NCBI GenBank assembly: GCA_910579865.1
Contig: CAJTXA010000007.1
Span: forward strand, 1 to 64,000
Source: an uncultured Lachnospiraceae bacterium
GTDB lineage: Bacteria; Bacillota; Clostridia; Lachnospirales; Lachnospiraceae
Direction of reading: 5' to 3'
Length of the DNA stretch: 64,000 nt
The translations under genes and the position numbers were made by a program. The notes under the pieces were generated by a model. It was not told where the DNA came from and made no database searches. It worked only from the letters and a program-made list of their open reading frames with translations. This document shows, one piece after another, positions 18,502-27,324 of the stretch (positions are counted from its first letter, which is position 1; each line of letters begins with the position of its first letter).

Positions 18502-19047
18502 TTGCACATTTTTTTCGAAAAAAAAGATAAGAAAAATAAAATTTTAATTGAACATGTTCTTTTAGAAAAGTACAATCAATATTATCGTCTTGCTTATAGC
18601 TATGTGCATAATGAAACAGATGCTAGTGATATTGTACAAAGTGGAGCTTATAAGGCATTAAAAAGCAGTCATACATTGAAACAGCCAGAATATGTAGAAA
18701 CTTGGATTTATCGTATTATGTTAAATGAATGTTTTCAATATTTAAAACGACCACAGTTTCTTTCCTATGAGGAAGTACAAGAGGAAAATGAAATTGGAAT
18801 TTTGGAAGATAATGATGTAAATGTGGATTTACAAAGAGCATTAGATGAACTTTCAGATAAAGATAGAGTGGTGATTATTTTAAAATATTTTGAAGACAAA
18901 AAGTTAGAAGAAATTGCAGATATTCTTGAGGAAAATGTGAATACAGTAAAAAGCAGATTGTATCGTAGTATGAAAAAGTTGCGTGTGGTTCTTTCAGAGG
19001 AAACAGATAAGAAGGAATATCATTTAAAAAGTGAAACGGGCAGGTGA
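18502..19047 (+). CDS. ECF sigma factor, SigV-like
   Basis: This 181-residue ECF factor has a sigma-2 part (YNQYYRLAYSYVHNETDASD, IVQSGAYKAL, WIYRIMLNECFQYL) and a sigma-4 part (LSDKDRVVIILKYFEDKKLE, LEENVNTVKSRLYRSMKKL). The start is TTG at 18502 with AAAGGAGGTG just upstream. It is followed after 4 bp by an RsiV-like gene, which in Bacillus and Clostridioides is the lysozyme-sensing partner of SigV. GTGAAACTTTTT at about 18437 resembles a -35 box of this sigma class, hinting at autoregulation, but no clear -10 was found. Confidence 0.9.
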   Translation: MHIFFEKKDKKNKILIEHVLLEKYNQYYRLAYSYVHNETDASDIVQSGAYKALKSSHTLKQPEYVETWIYRIMLNECFQYLKRPQFLSYEEVQEENEIGILEDNDVNVDLQRALDELSDKDRVVIILKYFEDKKLEEIADILEENVNTVKSRLYRSMKKLRVVLSEETDKKEYHLKSETGR

Positions 19048-19051
19048 TAGT

Positions 19052-20011
19052 ATGAATTATAATTTTTCTGAAATAAAAAAACAAGATAAGAAATGGAGAG
19101 AAAGTCAAAAAGAGAAAAATAACCAATTAGAAGAAGAACTTCAGCGATTAAAAAAGGAATATCAAAAGCCGCAGATGTCAGAGGAACAGATTGAAAAATT
19201 AAGGATGAAAATAAAGGAGGCAGATGAAATGGAAAAGAGAAAATACAACCAATTTAAGAAGATGGGATTTAGTGCAGCAGTCTTATTAGCAGCATTTTTG
19301 ATTTTGCCAAATACTTCAAATAAAATAGCACATGCGATGGGACAAATTCCAATTATAGGACAGCTAGTAAAGGTAGTAACATTTCGAGATTATAAATATG
19401 AAACAGATAGATATATGGCAGATATTCATGTTCCAGAAATAAAATTGGAGGAATCAATTGAAAATAGCGAGATACAGGAAAAATTAGAACGTACAAAAGA
19501 AGAAATTAATACCGAAATTCAGAAAATTACAGATAAATTAGTAGAAGAATTTGAATCTCATTTGGAAGAAGAAGAGGGATATCAGGATATTGTAGTAAAC
19601 AGTGAAAGATTAGCAACAACAGAAGATTATTTTACCTTAAAACTAATTTGTTATCAAGGAGCTGGCAGTGGCTATCAGTGGAATTATTATTATACAATTG
19701 ATTTAAACAGCGGAGAACGTTTGCAGTTAAAAGATATTTTTAAGGAAGATACAGATTATATTACAATAATTAGTGAAAATATTAAAGAACAGATGCAAAA
19801 ACAGATGTTAGAAGATGAAACAGTTTATTATTGGTTAAATAATGAGGTAGAAGAATGGAATTTTAAATCAATTACAGATGAGACTTCTTTTTATTTAAAT
19901 GAAAGAGATAATGTAGTGATTGGTTTTAATGAGGGAGATGTAGCACCTATGTATATGGGGGTGGTAGAATTTGAGATTCCAAAAGAAGTATTACAGGAAA
20001 TTCGAAAATAA
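19052..20011 (+). CDS. RsiV-like anti-sigma factor with DUF3298 domain
   Basis: ATG at 19052 is preferred over GTG at 19031 because the latter lies inside the sigma gene and lacks a ribosome binding site. The 319-residue protein has a charged cytoplasmic coil (residues 1-68), one membrane helix near 70-88 (SAAVLLAAFLILP), and an extracellular part with a DUF4163/DUF3298-type fold (YYYTIDLNSGERLQLKDIF, and the C-terminal MGVVEFEIPKEVL). RsiV proteins of this layout bind lysozyme and are then cleaved to free SigV, so lysozyme sensing is the natural expectation here. Confidence 0.82.
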   Translation: MNYNFSEIKKQDKKWRESQKEKNNQLEEELQRLKKEYQKPQMSEEQIEKLRMKIKEADEMEKRKYNQFKKMGFSAAVLLAAFLILPNTSNKIAHAMGQIPIIGQLVKVVTFRDYKYETDRYMADIHVPEIKLEESIENSEIQEKLERTKEEINTEIQKITDKLVEEFESHLEEEEGYQDIVVNSERLATTEDYFTLKLICYQGAGSGYQWNYYYTIDLNSGERLQLKDIFKEDTDYITIISENIKEQMQKQMLEDETVYYWLNNEVEEWNFKSITDETSFYLNERDNVVIGFNEGDVAPMYMGVVEFEIPKEVLQEIRK

Positions 20012-20037
20012 ATAAAATGTGATAAGAATAAACAAAT

Positions 20038-20083
20038 GTCTAGAATAGAAACTAGGAGATAGTTTTTATTCTAGACTTTTTTA
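20038..20083 (+). terminator. Rho-independent terminator after rsiV-like gene
   Basis: A 17-bp stem (20038-20054 with 20060-20076, with a G-T pair), a 5-nt loop GGAGA and six T (20077-20082). Confidence 0.9.
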
Positions 20084-20188
20084 TTAGTAATAGATTTTTT
20101 TGACTGTTTGTGGTAAGATAGAAACGAAATTTTGAAAAAATAATAAAAAGAATTACGATTATAAATATCAAATAAAGAGGGAATTGGC

Positions 20189-20488
20189 ATGGCTATTCAG
20201 GGAGAAACAAGAGAAAAGACTAGAATAAATATACGGGAACCAAAACATTATAGGGTAATTATGCATAATGATGATTTTACTTCTATGGATTTTGTAGTGG
20301 ATATTTTAGTGGAGATTTTTCATAAGGCTGAAATGGAAGCAGAACGGCTAATGTTAATGGTGCATGAAACTGGTAAAGCTGCAATCGGTTCTTATCCATA
20401 TGATATAGCAGTCACAAAGGTTCAGGCAGCAACGACAAGAGCGAAGGAAGAAGGCTTTCCATTTCGAATGACGATTGAGGAGGCATGA
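20189..20488 (+). CDS. clpS: ClpS, N-degron adaptor for ClpA
   Basis: This 99-residue protein carries the ClpS core. YRVIMHNDDFTSMDFVVDIL holds the N-D-D residues and the following methionine that line the N-degron pocket. MLMVHETGKAAIGSYPYDIA holds the histidine that contacts the substrate amino group. ClpS delivers proteins with N-terminal Leu, Phe, Tyr or Trp to the ClpA unfoldase. Its last codons overlap the start region of clpA, so the pair is translationally coupled. ClpS with ClpA is much less common in Firmicutes than ClpC with McsB. Confidence 0.95.
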   Translation: MAIQGETREKTRINIREPKHYRVIMHNDDFTSMDFVVDILVEIFHKAEMEAERLMLMVHETGKAAIGSYPYDIAVTKVQAATTRAKEEGFPFRMTIEEA

Positions 20489-20490
20489 TA

Positions 20491-22758
20491 ATGAAGGTGT
20501 CAGGGGAGGTAGCCCATATTATTAATACGGTGATTTCACTTGCAAAAAATGCACATTTTGAATATGTAACACCAGAATTAGTGTTGTATGTGGTTTGTCA
20601 GAATACAATGTTTGTACAAGCATTTGAAAATTGTGGCGGAAAAATTAAGGAACTAGATTCCAATTTGCGTTCTTACCTAGATCGCTATATGGAAGTAAAG
20701 GAAAAGGATTTTGAAAAAGATCCAGAACTTTCACAGGGAATGGGTAAGGTATTGTCTTACGCTTGGGAATCGGCGCAAAATAGTGGAAAATATATGGTAG
20801 AGCTGCCACATATTATTCATGCTATGTATGAGTTAGAGGAAAGCTATGCTGTTTATTTTATGCGTGTGCAAGGAGTAGAGGAAGCAGGGCTTTTACAGGA
20901 AATGACAATTGCCTATGAAGAAAAAGGTACCAATAAGCAAAAGAAAGGGAAAAAGAAGCAAAAAAGTTCAGATTTAGAGGAACAAGAAAGAGAAGAAGAG
21001 GCAGATACAGAGAGCCAAACAGGTGTTTGGCAGCAGTATGCAATTTGCTTAAATGACGCATTGGAAGGGCGAAATCCTTTGATTGGCAGAGAAGAAGAAT
21101 TGGAGAGAACGATGCAGATTCTTTGCCGTAAGGAAAAGAATAATCCACTCCATCTAGGGGAACCAGGAGTTGGAAAGACAGCGATTGTATATGGACTAGC
21201 ACAGTTGTTAGATCAAAATCAGATTCCGAAGCCTTTAGAGGGAGCTAAAATTTTTTCTTTGGATTTAGGAAGTTTATTGGCTGGAACACAGTATCGAGGA
21301 GATTTTGAAAAACGTTTTAAACGAGTAATGGATAGTATTGCTTCTGAGGAAAAACCAATTATCTATATAGATGAAATTCACAATATTGTTGGAGCAGGTG
21401 CGGTAAATGGAGGAACGTTTGATATTTCAAATATGTTAAAACCATATTTAGCAGAGGGACATATTCGTTTTATTGGTGCGACTACTTATGAAGAATATAA
21501 AAAGCATTTTGAAAAAAATAAAAGTTTGGTAAGACGGTTTCAAAATATTGATATTCATGAGCCAAGTATTCCAGATGCCATTCAAATTTTGGAGGGTTTA
21601 AAAGAGAACTATGAAAAGTTTCATGGGGTACATTATGAAGATGGAGTATTAAAGTATGCAGTTGAGATTAGTGCAAAGTATATGAATGAGCGTTATTTAC
21701 CAGATAAGGCGATTGATTTGATTGATGAGGCAGGAGCCTATCGTCATTTACACCCACTTAAACAAGAAGAACAGGTTGTAAATAGAGAATTAATTGATGA
21801 AATTGTGTCAAAGACTTGTCAGATTCCAAAACAAGTAGTAGAAAGAGAGGAAAGCGAATCACTTGCAACATTAGAAGTACGATTGCAAAATTTAGTTTAT
21901 GGTCAAGAAGAGGCAATTGCACAGGTGGTAAATGCAGTGAAATTTTCTAGAGCAGGGTTATTGGAAGAGGGAAAGCCTTTGGCGAGTTTACTTTTTGTTG
22001 GGCCAACTGGTGTAGGTAAGACAGAGATAGCAAGAAGTCTTGCAAAGGAGTTAGGAATTCGGCTGATTCGTTTTGATATGTCAGAATACGAGGAGAAACA
22101 TGCAGTAGCTAAGTTAATTGGTGCACCAGCAGGATATGTAGGATATGAGGAGGGAGGACTTCTTACAGAAGAGGTTCGAAAGCATCCTCATGCAGTTCTT
22201 TTATTGGATGAGATAGAAAAGGCACATCCAGATATCTATAATGTTCTTTTGCAGGTAATGGATTATGCAACACTTACTGATAATCAAGGAAGAAAAGCAG
22301 ATTTTAGAAATATAATTTTAATTATGACATCCAATGCAGGAGCCAATCAGATGGGAAAAAATGGGATTGGTTTTCGGGAGCAGGATAAAAAAACAGATGT
22401 GATATTAGAAGAGGTAAAGCGAGTTTTTCAGCCTGAGTTTCGAAATCGCTTAAATCGAATTGTTGTATTTCATGGAATGAATGAAAAGATGGCAGAGCGG
22501 ATAGTAGAGAAAAAATTGAAAGTGCTTCAAAAGATGCTTTTACAGAAAAAAGTAGAGTTTTCAGTCGGAATAGATGCGAAAAAGCTAGTAAAAGAAAAAG
22601 GAATTAGTATAGAGTTTGGCGCAAGAGAGATTGAGCGAGTGATACAAAGTGAAATTAAACCCCTTTTAGTAGATGAGATTTTATTTGGTGCATTAAAAGA
22701 AGGAGGGGTATGTAGGTTAACTGCTATAGAGGGTCAGTTTAAAATTCACATTTTATAG
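20491..22758 (+). CDS. clpA: ClpA, AAA+ unfoldase of the ClpAP protease
   Basis: ATG at 20491 is chosen because GAGGAGG is 7 bp upstream; ATG at 20485 would be too close. The 755-residue protein has an N-domain (1-145), a low-complexity charged linker, a first AAA+ module with Walker A GEPGVGKT (223-230), and a second with GPTGVGKT (504-511). A ClpP-docking IGF loop lies at 626-628. There is no ClpB/ClpC-type long middle coiled coil, which favours ClpA. It unfolds substrates, including those brought by ClpS, for ClpP, whose gene is not in this window. Confidence 0.93.
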   Translation: MKVSGEVAHIINTVISLAKNAHFEYVTPELVLYVVCQNTMFVQAFENCGGKIKELDSNLRSYLDRYMEVKEKDFEKDPELSQGMGKVLSYAWESAQNSGKYMVELPHIIHAMYELEESYAVYFMRVQGVEEAGLLQEMTIAYEEKGTNKQKKGKKKQKSSDLEEQEREEEADTESQTGVWQQYAICLNDALEGRNPLIGREEELERTMQILCRKEKNNPLHLGEPGVGKTAIVYGLAQLLDQNQIPKPLEGAKIFSLDLGSLLAGTQYRGDFEKRFKRVMDSIASEEKPIIYIDEIHNIVGAGAVNGGTFDISNMLKPYLAEGHIRFIGATTYEEYKKHFEKNKSLVRRFQNIDIHEPSIPDAIQILEGLKENYEKFHGVHYEDGVLKYAVEISAKYMNERYLPDKAIDLIDEAGAYRHLHPLKQEEQVVNRELIDEIVSKTCQIPKQVVEREESESLATLEVRLQNLVYGQEEAIAQVVNAVKFSRAGLLEEGKPLASLLFVGPTGVGKTEIARSLAKELGIRLIRFDMSEYEEKHAVAKLIGAPAGYVGYEEGGLLTEEVRKHPHAVLLLDEIEKAHPDIYNVLLQVMDYATLTDNQGRKADFRNIILIMTSNAGANQMGKNGIGFREQDKKTDVILEEVKRVFQPEFRNRLNRIVVFHGMNEKMAERIVEKKLKVLQKMLLQKKVEFSVGIDAKKLVKEKGISIEFGAREIERVIQSEIKPLLVDEILFGALKEGGVCRLTAIEGQFKIHIL

Positions 22759-22891
22759 GTGGTATTAAAAAATGGATCTCATAATCTCACTGGTTTCAGG
22801 TGGTGAGCATTTCACAAAAACAATTGATGATATAAAGCTATTTTTTGCATTTTGTGATTAATTGTGGTGTGAAAAGAAAGGAGAACGTAAG

Positions 22892-23548
22892 ATGCCTGTT
22901 TATCGTTTAAATAAAACTATATCTTTTCCAAATCCAGTTCTAGCTCGTTCAGATGGGTTACTTGCTGTTGGAGGAGATCTAAGTGTAGAACGTCTTTTAC
23001 TGGCATATACACATGGGATTTTTCCTTGGTATAATCCTGGTGAGGAAATTATGTGGTGGTGTCCAAAGAAACGCTTTGTAATTTTTCCAAAAGAAATTCA
23101 TATTTCTCATTCTATGAGAAAATATATAAAGAAGCATAAATTACAAATTCGATTAAATCGAGATTTTGCAGATACTATGCATCGATGCCGAATTAAGAGA
23201 GAATGGCAGGAAGGAACTTGGATCTCAGATGAGATGGAAAAAGCTTATAGTCAGCTTTTTCAGGCTGGATATGCAGTTAGTGTAGAAGTAGAGGAAGATG
23301 GAGAGCTTGCAGGTGGGTTTTATGGGGTTTCAATAGGAAGCTGTTTTTTTGGAGAAAGTATGTTTTCAGAAAAAGAAAATGGATCAAAAACGGCTTTGAT
23401 TGCATTTGCACAGTTATTAGAAGAAAAAGGATTTTTATTTATGGATTGTCAGTTTTATACCAAACATTTGGAAAGTATGGGAGGACGTTATATTTCTTGG
23501 GAGGAATATGATCAAATGCTGCATATAGGAACTCAGAGGGGAGATTAA
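22892..23548 (+). CDS. aat: Leucyl/phenylalanyl-tRNA-protein transferase
   Basis: ATG at 22892 has GAAAGGAG upstream; a TTG at 22862 is unlikely. The 218-residue protein has the full Aat pattern: PNPVLARSDGLLAVGGDLS, LLLAYTHGIFPWYNPGEEIM, WWCPKKRFVI, and the catalytic-region motif GGFYGVSIGSCFFGESMFS. Aat attaches Leu or Phe to proteins starting with Lys or Arg, creating the N-degrons that ClpS recognises. Its position 133 bp after clpA puts writer, reader and unfoldase in one locus. Aat is mainly known from Proteobacteria. Confidence 0.94.
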   Translation: MPVYRLNKTISFPNPVLARSDGLLAVGGDLSVERLLLAYTHGIFPWYNPGEEIMWWCPKKRFVIFPKEIHISHSMRKYIKKHKLQIRLNRDFADTMHRCRIKREWQEGTWISDEMEKAYSQLFQAGYAVSVEVEEDGELAGGFYGVSIGSCFFGESMFSEKENGSKTALIAFAQLLEEKGFLFMDCQFYTKHLESMGGRYISWEEYDQMLHIGTQRGD

Positions 23549-23608
23549 AAAGAAGTAGCAAAATAAAACTATACAAAATAAAAAAATTAAAATTAGGGAG
23601 AAAAAATT

Positions 23609-23887
23609 TTGGATTATCAGGAATATATTCAAATGGGATTGGAAGGGAAAGAACCATTAAAAATTATTTTATGTGGAGCTGTGCAGGAAGAAGGAGAGGA
23701 AAAGATTGGAGTGGTTTCTGTTGTTTTTGCAACACAAGATAGAGAATCAGCAACAGAAAAAATACAAAAATTAAGGGAACAACATCCAGAAAATTATTAT
23801 ATGGTATATAGTGTTCCATTAGAGAGCGATTTGACAACACAGAATCATTATCCTTCAATTGCTATTAGGAAAGAGGACCTACAATAA
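23609..23887 (+). CDS. Hypothetical 92-residue protein linked to aat
   Basis: A TTG start at 23609 with AGGGAG upstream gives a 92-residue acidic, soluble, alpha/beta-looking protein (KIILCGAVQEEGEEKIGVVS, then VFATQDRESATEKIQKLREQ, then YYMVYSVPLE). No signal peptide, membrane helix or known motif is visible. It follows aat by 60 bp in the same direction and precedes a terminator-like hairpin, so it may be the last gene of the N-degron operon. Confidence 0.6.
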   Translation: MDYQEYIQMGLEGKEPLKIILCGAVQEEGEEKIGVVSVVFATQDRESATEKIQKLREQHPENYYMVYSVPLESDLTTQNHYPSIAIRKEDLQ

Positions 23888-23950
23888 ATTGTAATAGAAG
23901 AAGTAAACTATGGAAAGTTATGATTTACCAGTTATATAAGCTTTTTAAAG

Positions 23951-23998
23951 GCGGGAATGTTGTAGAATGATAGACTACTTCTTCCCGCTTATAATTTG
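23951..23998 (+). terminator. Terminator-like hairpin after the clpS-clpA-aat genes
   Basis: GCGGGAA (23951-23957) pairs with TTCCCGC (23982-23988) around a long loop, followed by a short T/A-rich run. Confidence 0.5.
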
Positions 23999-24092
23999 TA
24001 TAAAATTTTATTAGTTAGTTTTTATTTTTTCTATCAATAAAAAAGAGATTCTTCTATTATAGATTTTTTGTAGATAGAATGACATCCGAAAA

Positions 24093-25679
24093 TTATAAAT
24101 TAGCAAATGCGGCTGTTTCTTTGTTTAATTCTTCTACAATATCTTGATTTGTTTTCATACGAAGTGTAATATCTTTCATATCTGTCACAAGATTTTGGGA
24201 GTTATTAGAAACTCCAGTAATACCAGCAGCACTTTCATCAATAGCTTTTGTAATAGAAGAGATCGATGCCACAATTTCTGTAATAGAATTTCTTAGATAT
24301 ATTGCTTTAGAATTAAATTCGTCCATAGTTTGCTCAATGTAGGTAGCATCTTTTTTATATTGATTTCCAGTTTCTGCAAATTGTTGAAATTCTGTAAGGA
24401 TAGCAGTATTCATATAATCAATTAATTGTTGTGCATTTTCTGATAAATGATGAACCGTTTTGGTAACAGTGATATTGGTTTCTTGAATTCGATTTGCTGT
24501 TTTTTGACTAGAATGAGCAAGTTCTAAGATTTCATTTGCTACTATTTTAAATCCTCGTCCTGCATTTCCTGCTCGTGCTGCTTCAAGAGAAGCATTGAGT
24601 GCAATTAGGTTGATAGTAGACGTAATATTCATAATTTCTTTGGTAAGACTATTGATTTGCTCTACACTGCGACTATTTTCGATTGCTTCATTTAAAACAG
24701 CTAAGAGTTCTGCTACTTTATTATTGGTCATTTCTAATGTGCTTTGTGCAGAAGATTCCATTTGATCTGCACGAATTTTCATTTTTGCAGAGTATTTTGT
24801 AATATCATTACATTCTTTTGCCATTTCATTTGCGCTTGTTTGAATTTCCTTCGCATTGTGATTGATATGGGAGGAATTGGAAGCCACTTCTTGAATGGCA
24901 TCGGATAGCTGGCCTGCTAGTGCAGATAAATCCATTGAATTTTGATTTGAATGTTTGGTTTTTGCTAATACATCTTTTGCAACGGTGTGAATCGATGTTG
25001 CACTTTTTTGAAGAGTATGTAAAATATGTTTAATTGGCTTTACTACATAACGTAGGACAATAGTAATTACAATAAAAACTAAACTAGAACATAATAAAAT
25101 AGTAATACTGCTAATTATCATAGACCGGATATAAACAAAAGAAAGTTGTTTTCGAGCCTGTGCAGTCTGATTTTGGATAGAAGACTCCAATCGGTCAATA
25201 TTTCTTTTCATAGCTGTACTAAAAGATGCAACATCTCCATTGGCATAGGCATAAGCGTCTTGTCTTTTTCCATTTGCACTAGCACATACTAGATGAACCA
25301 ATGCATGTTTAAAAGAATCATAATAAGATAAAAGCTCCTGATAGGTGTCTTTATCTTCTTGCGTCAGATAATTCTGATAATCTTCTAATAAAAGATCGAG
25401 TGTATGTTCCTCTTCTTTTATCATAGTTACAACAGAAATCATAGTGTTATAATCAATTGCTACAATATGAGATAGTGCTAAGTTGTGAATGGTTAGAGTA
25501 GAATAATTGATTTTTGCTAGTTGGTTTTTTCCATTCATATAATTGTCTGCAATAACAGTAGCGTTGGCGTTGACATCTCTTATATTGGAAACCGCTAAAA
25601 TATTTGAAATCAGTGCAACGATTCCCAATAAAATGACAGGTAAAATTAGGCGATAAGTAATACTGATTTTCTTTTTCAT
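24093..25679 (-). CDS. Methyl-accepting chemotaxis protein with helical-bundle sensor
   Basis: This 528-residue chemoreceptor has a membrane helix at about residues 11-29, an all-helical outer domain (30-185) of the four-helix-bundle type, a second helix near 190-212, and a signalling coiled coil with the tip STINLIALNASLEAARAGNA near residue 360. Its start is 13 bp after the stop of a solute-binding lipoprotein gene on the same strand, so the two are co-transcribed. Helical-bundle receptors often read a periplasmic or lipid-anchored binding protein instead of a free ligand. Confidence 0.92.
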   Translation of the reverse strand: MKKKISITYRLILPVILLGIVALISNILAVSNIRDVNANATVIADNYMNGKNQLAKINYSTLTIHNLALSHIVAIDYNTMISVVTMIKEEEHTLDLLLEDYQNYLTQEDKDTYQELLSYYDSFKHALVHLVCASANGKRQDAYAYANGDVASFSTAMKRNIDRLESSIQNQTAQARKQLSFVYIRSMIISSITILLCSSLVFIVITIVLRYVVKPIKHILHTLQKSATSIHTVAKDVLAKTKHSNQNSMDLSALAGQLSDAIQEVASNSSHINHNAKEIQTSANEMAKECNDITKYSAKMKIRADQMESSAQSTLEMTNNKVAELLAVLNEAIENSRSVEQINSLTKEIMNITSTINLIALNASLEAARAGNAGRGFKIVANEILELAHSSQKTANRIQETNITVTKTVHHLSENAQQLIDYMNTAILTEFQQFAETGNQYKKDATYIEQTMDEFNSKAIYLRNSITEIVASISSITKAIDESAAGITGVSNNSQNLVTDMKDITLRMKTNQDIVEELNKETAAFANL

Positions 25680-25692
25680 TTTGTTATGTCTC

Positions 25693-26955
25693 CTATTTTA
25701 TAATTTGTTCAACCATCTTATCAAGTTGGATTTGAAGGGATTCATTTGTAGGGTTTCCAGCAGCTATATTTTGAGCAAATTCTGTGACAGGATCCCAATA
25801 ACTGTTGCCAATTCTTTGTAAACAAGAGTAATCTGATTGTGCAAGCAAAGCAGAAATAGCTAACGATTCTTGAACTGCTGTCGATTTTGCTGCAAAAATA
25901 TTAGAAGGACCTTGACCACGCAACTCAAATCGAAGTTGTTGGTTTTGTTCATTCGAAATCCATTCAGCTAGTTTAGATGCCCATTCATAATGAGCAGAAT
26001 AAGCATTGACACCAATTAGTTTATAGCCAGAAAAAGAGGACATCTGTATTTGTTGTCCATTACAGGTATAAGTGGGAAGTTTGGCAGCTCCGTAATAGTT
26101 TCCCCAAGCTTGTTTTACAGCTACTTCATTCCAGATTCCGCTAATACCTGCAATTACAGAACCATTTTGTACGCCAGCTAGAAAATGTGTATCATCCATA
26201 TTAGAAAAGCCCGCATTTTTAGCAATTTCCAACATAGAGTTTGCTACATCAATTCCTTTAATGGTACTATCTGTTTTATTCCAGGTACAGTAATTGGTAA
26301 TGCCATCTGTGTTTAGTCCAACTTCCAATCCTGTATTGCCAAAAAAAGAATAAACATACCAGCCAGAAGACCAATCCATAGCAAATTTTTTATGCTGTGT
26401 GGCTGCAACTGCAAGAATTTGATCTAATGTTTCAATATCTTGTTTTGAGAGGTATTTTTGATTGTAATAAAGAAAATATCCATTATCTGCAGTAAGTGGA
26501 TACGCATATAAAGTATCACCTATAGAGGCTGCTTCTACTGCTCCTTCTAGATTAGTTGATTTGATTTTTTCCATATTTTCAATTGGATTTATGGCACCTG
26601 CTGCGGCTAATGTATTTAGTTGATCGTCGGCAAAAGTAAAAACATCCGCACTATTTTCTAAATCTGCCATTAAGGCGTCTTTACAGCCAGATTCTCCTTG
26701 AGCTGCGAAAGTAATTTGAAAATTGGCTTGTTCTTTGTATTCTTCTTGAAAACTAGTAAAGATTTGATTTAAGAGTGTTTCATCTTCTTCAGAACCCCAT
26801 ACAAGTAATGATATCGTTTCAGAATTTGATGAATCTGGTTCTTTTTCTGTTTCTTCTTTTATAGTATTATTTTTTATATTTGGTATGTTACTTTTACATC
26901 CAGTTAATAGAATAGAGCATACTGTTAAAAGTAAAATATATGATATTTTTTTCAT
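25693..26955 (-). CDS. Extracellular solute-binding lipoprotein (family 1, sugar type)
   Basis: This 420-residue protein has a lipobox (signal peptide ending LLTGC, Cys20) followed by a flexible acidic linker and a family 1 binding-protein fold (ISLLVWGSEEDETLLNQIFT, ALMADLENSADVFTFADDQL, YAYPLTADNGYFLYYNQKYL). It resembles maltose or oligosaccharide binding proteins. No ABC permease or ATPase gene lies nearby. The only operon partner is a chemoreceptor gene, so its job is probably sensing rather than uptake, or it is shared with a transporter encoded elsewhere. Confidence 0.9.
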   Translation of the reverse strand: MKKISYILLLTVCSILLTGCKSNIPNIKNNTIKEETEKEPDSSNSETISLLVWGSEEDETLLNQIFTSFQEEYKEQANFQITFAAQGESGCKDALMADLENSADVFTFADDQLNTLAAAGAINPIENMEKIKSTNLEGAVEAASIGDTLYAYPLTADNGYFLYYNQKYLSKQDIETLDQILAVAATQHKKFAMDWSSGWYVYSFFGNTGLEVGLNTDGITNYCTWNKTDSTIKGIDVANSMLEIAKNAGFSNMDDTHFLAGVQNGSVIAGISGIWNEVAVKQAWGNYYGAAKLPTYTCNGQQIQMSSFSGYKLIGVNAYSAHYEWASKLAEWISNEQNQQLRFELRGQGPSNIFAAKSTAVQESLAISALLAQSDYSCLQRIGNSYWDPVTEFAQNIAAGNPTNESLQIQLDKMVEQIIK

Positions 26956-27017
26956 TTAATAATCTCCTTTATTTCTATAAAACATGTGGATTGGTATGGC
27001 TTTAGCTTGTGTATATT

Positions 27018-27046
27018 ATCATACATGATGTCTATATTGATTACAA
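27018..27046 (-). promoter_or_regulatory. Sigma-A promoter of the binding protein-chemoreceptor operon
   Basis: On the reverse strand TTGTAA (27046-27041), 17 bp, TATGAT (27023-27018), followed by an untranslated region of roughly 50 bases with AAAGGAG before the start codon. Confidence 0.6.
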
Positions 27047-27234
27047 TATAAAATTTTTAAAAATATGAAAGGAGAATTATGTGCAAAATGTTTACAACAA
27101 AGGTTTCCCATTTTTTTATGATATTTGAATAATAACTACAAATTATTGTCATAATTTACAACTTGTAGTATACGATATTTCTTTTATATGGTAAAATAAG
27201 AATAAAAGTTACTATTTTATGCATACCATTTTCT

Positions 27235-27296
27235 GTATCGAAGTCGATACCGGCAAGGTGATGCATCCACCCTACCGGTCTTCTCTTTAGAGAAAG
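27235..27296 (+). promoter_or_regulatory. Structured leader with three consecutive hairpins
   Basis: GTATCGA and TCGATAC pair at 27235-27250. ACCGG (27249-27253) pairs with CCGGT (27275-27279), enclosing GGTG/CACC around a palindromic ATGCAT loop. TTCTCT/AGAGAA pairs at 27281-27294. This GC-richer block stands out in AT-rich surroundings and lies 29 bp before the start of the surface protein. No T run follows, so it is not a simple terminator. It does not match a riboswitch class I can recall. It is a candidate regulatory RNA element. Confidence 0.45.
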
Positions 27297-27324
27297 ACAG
27301 GTTTTGATATGAAAGGAGAATTTG

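Noticed and set aside
27235..27296. Cyclic-di-GMP riboswitch before the surface protein
   Set aside because: The conserved core sequences of the class I aptamer are not present. The element is reported only as an unassigned structured leader.
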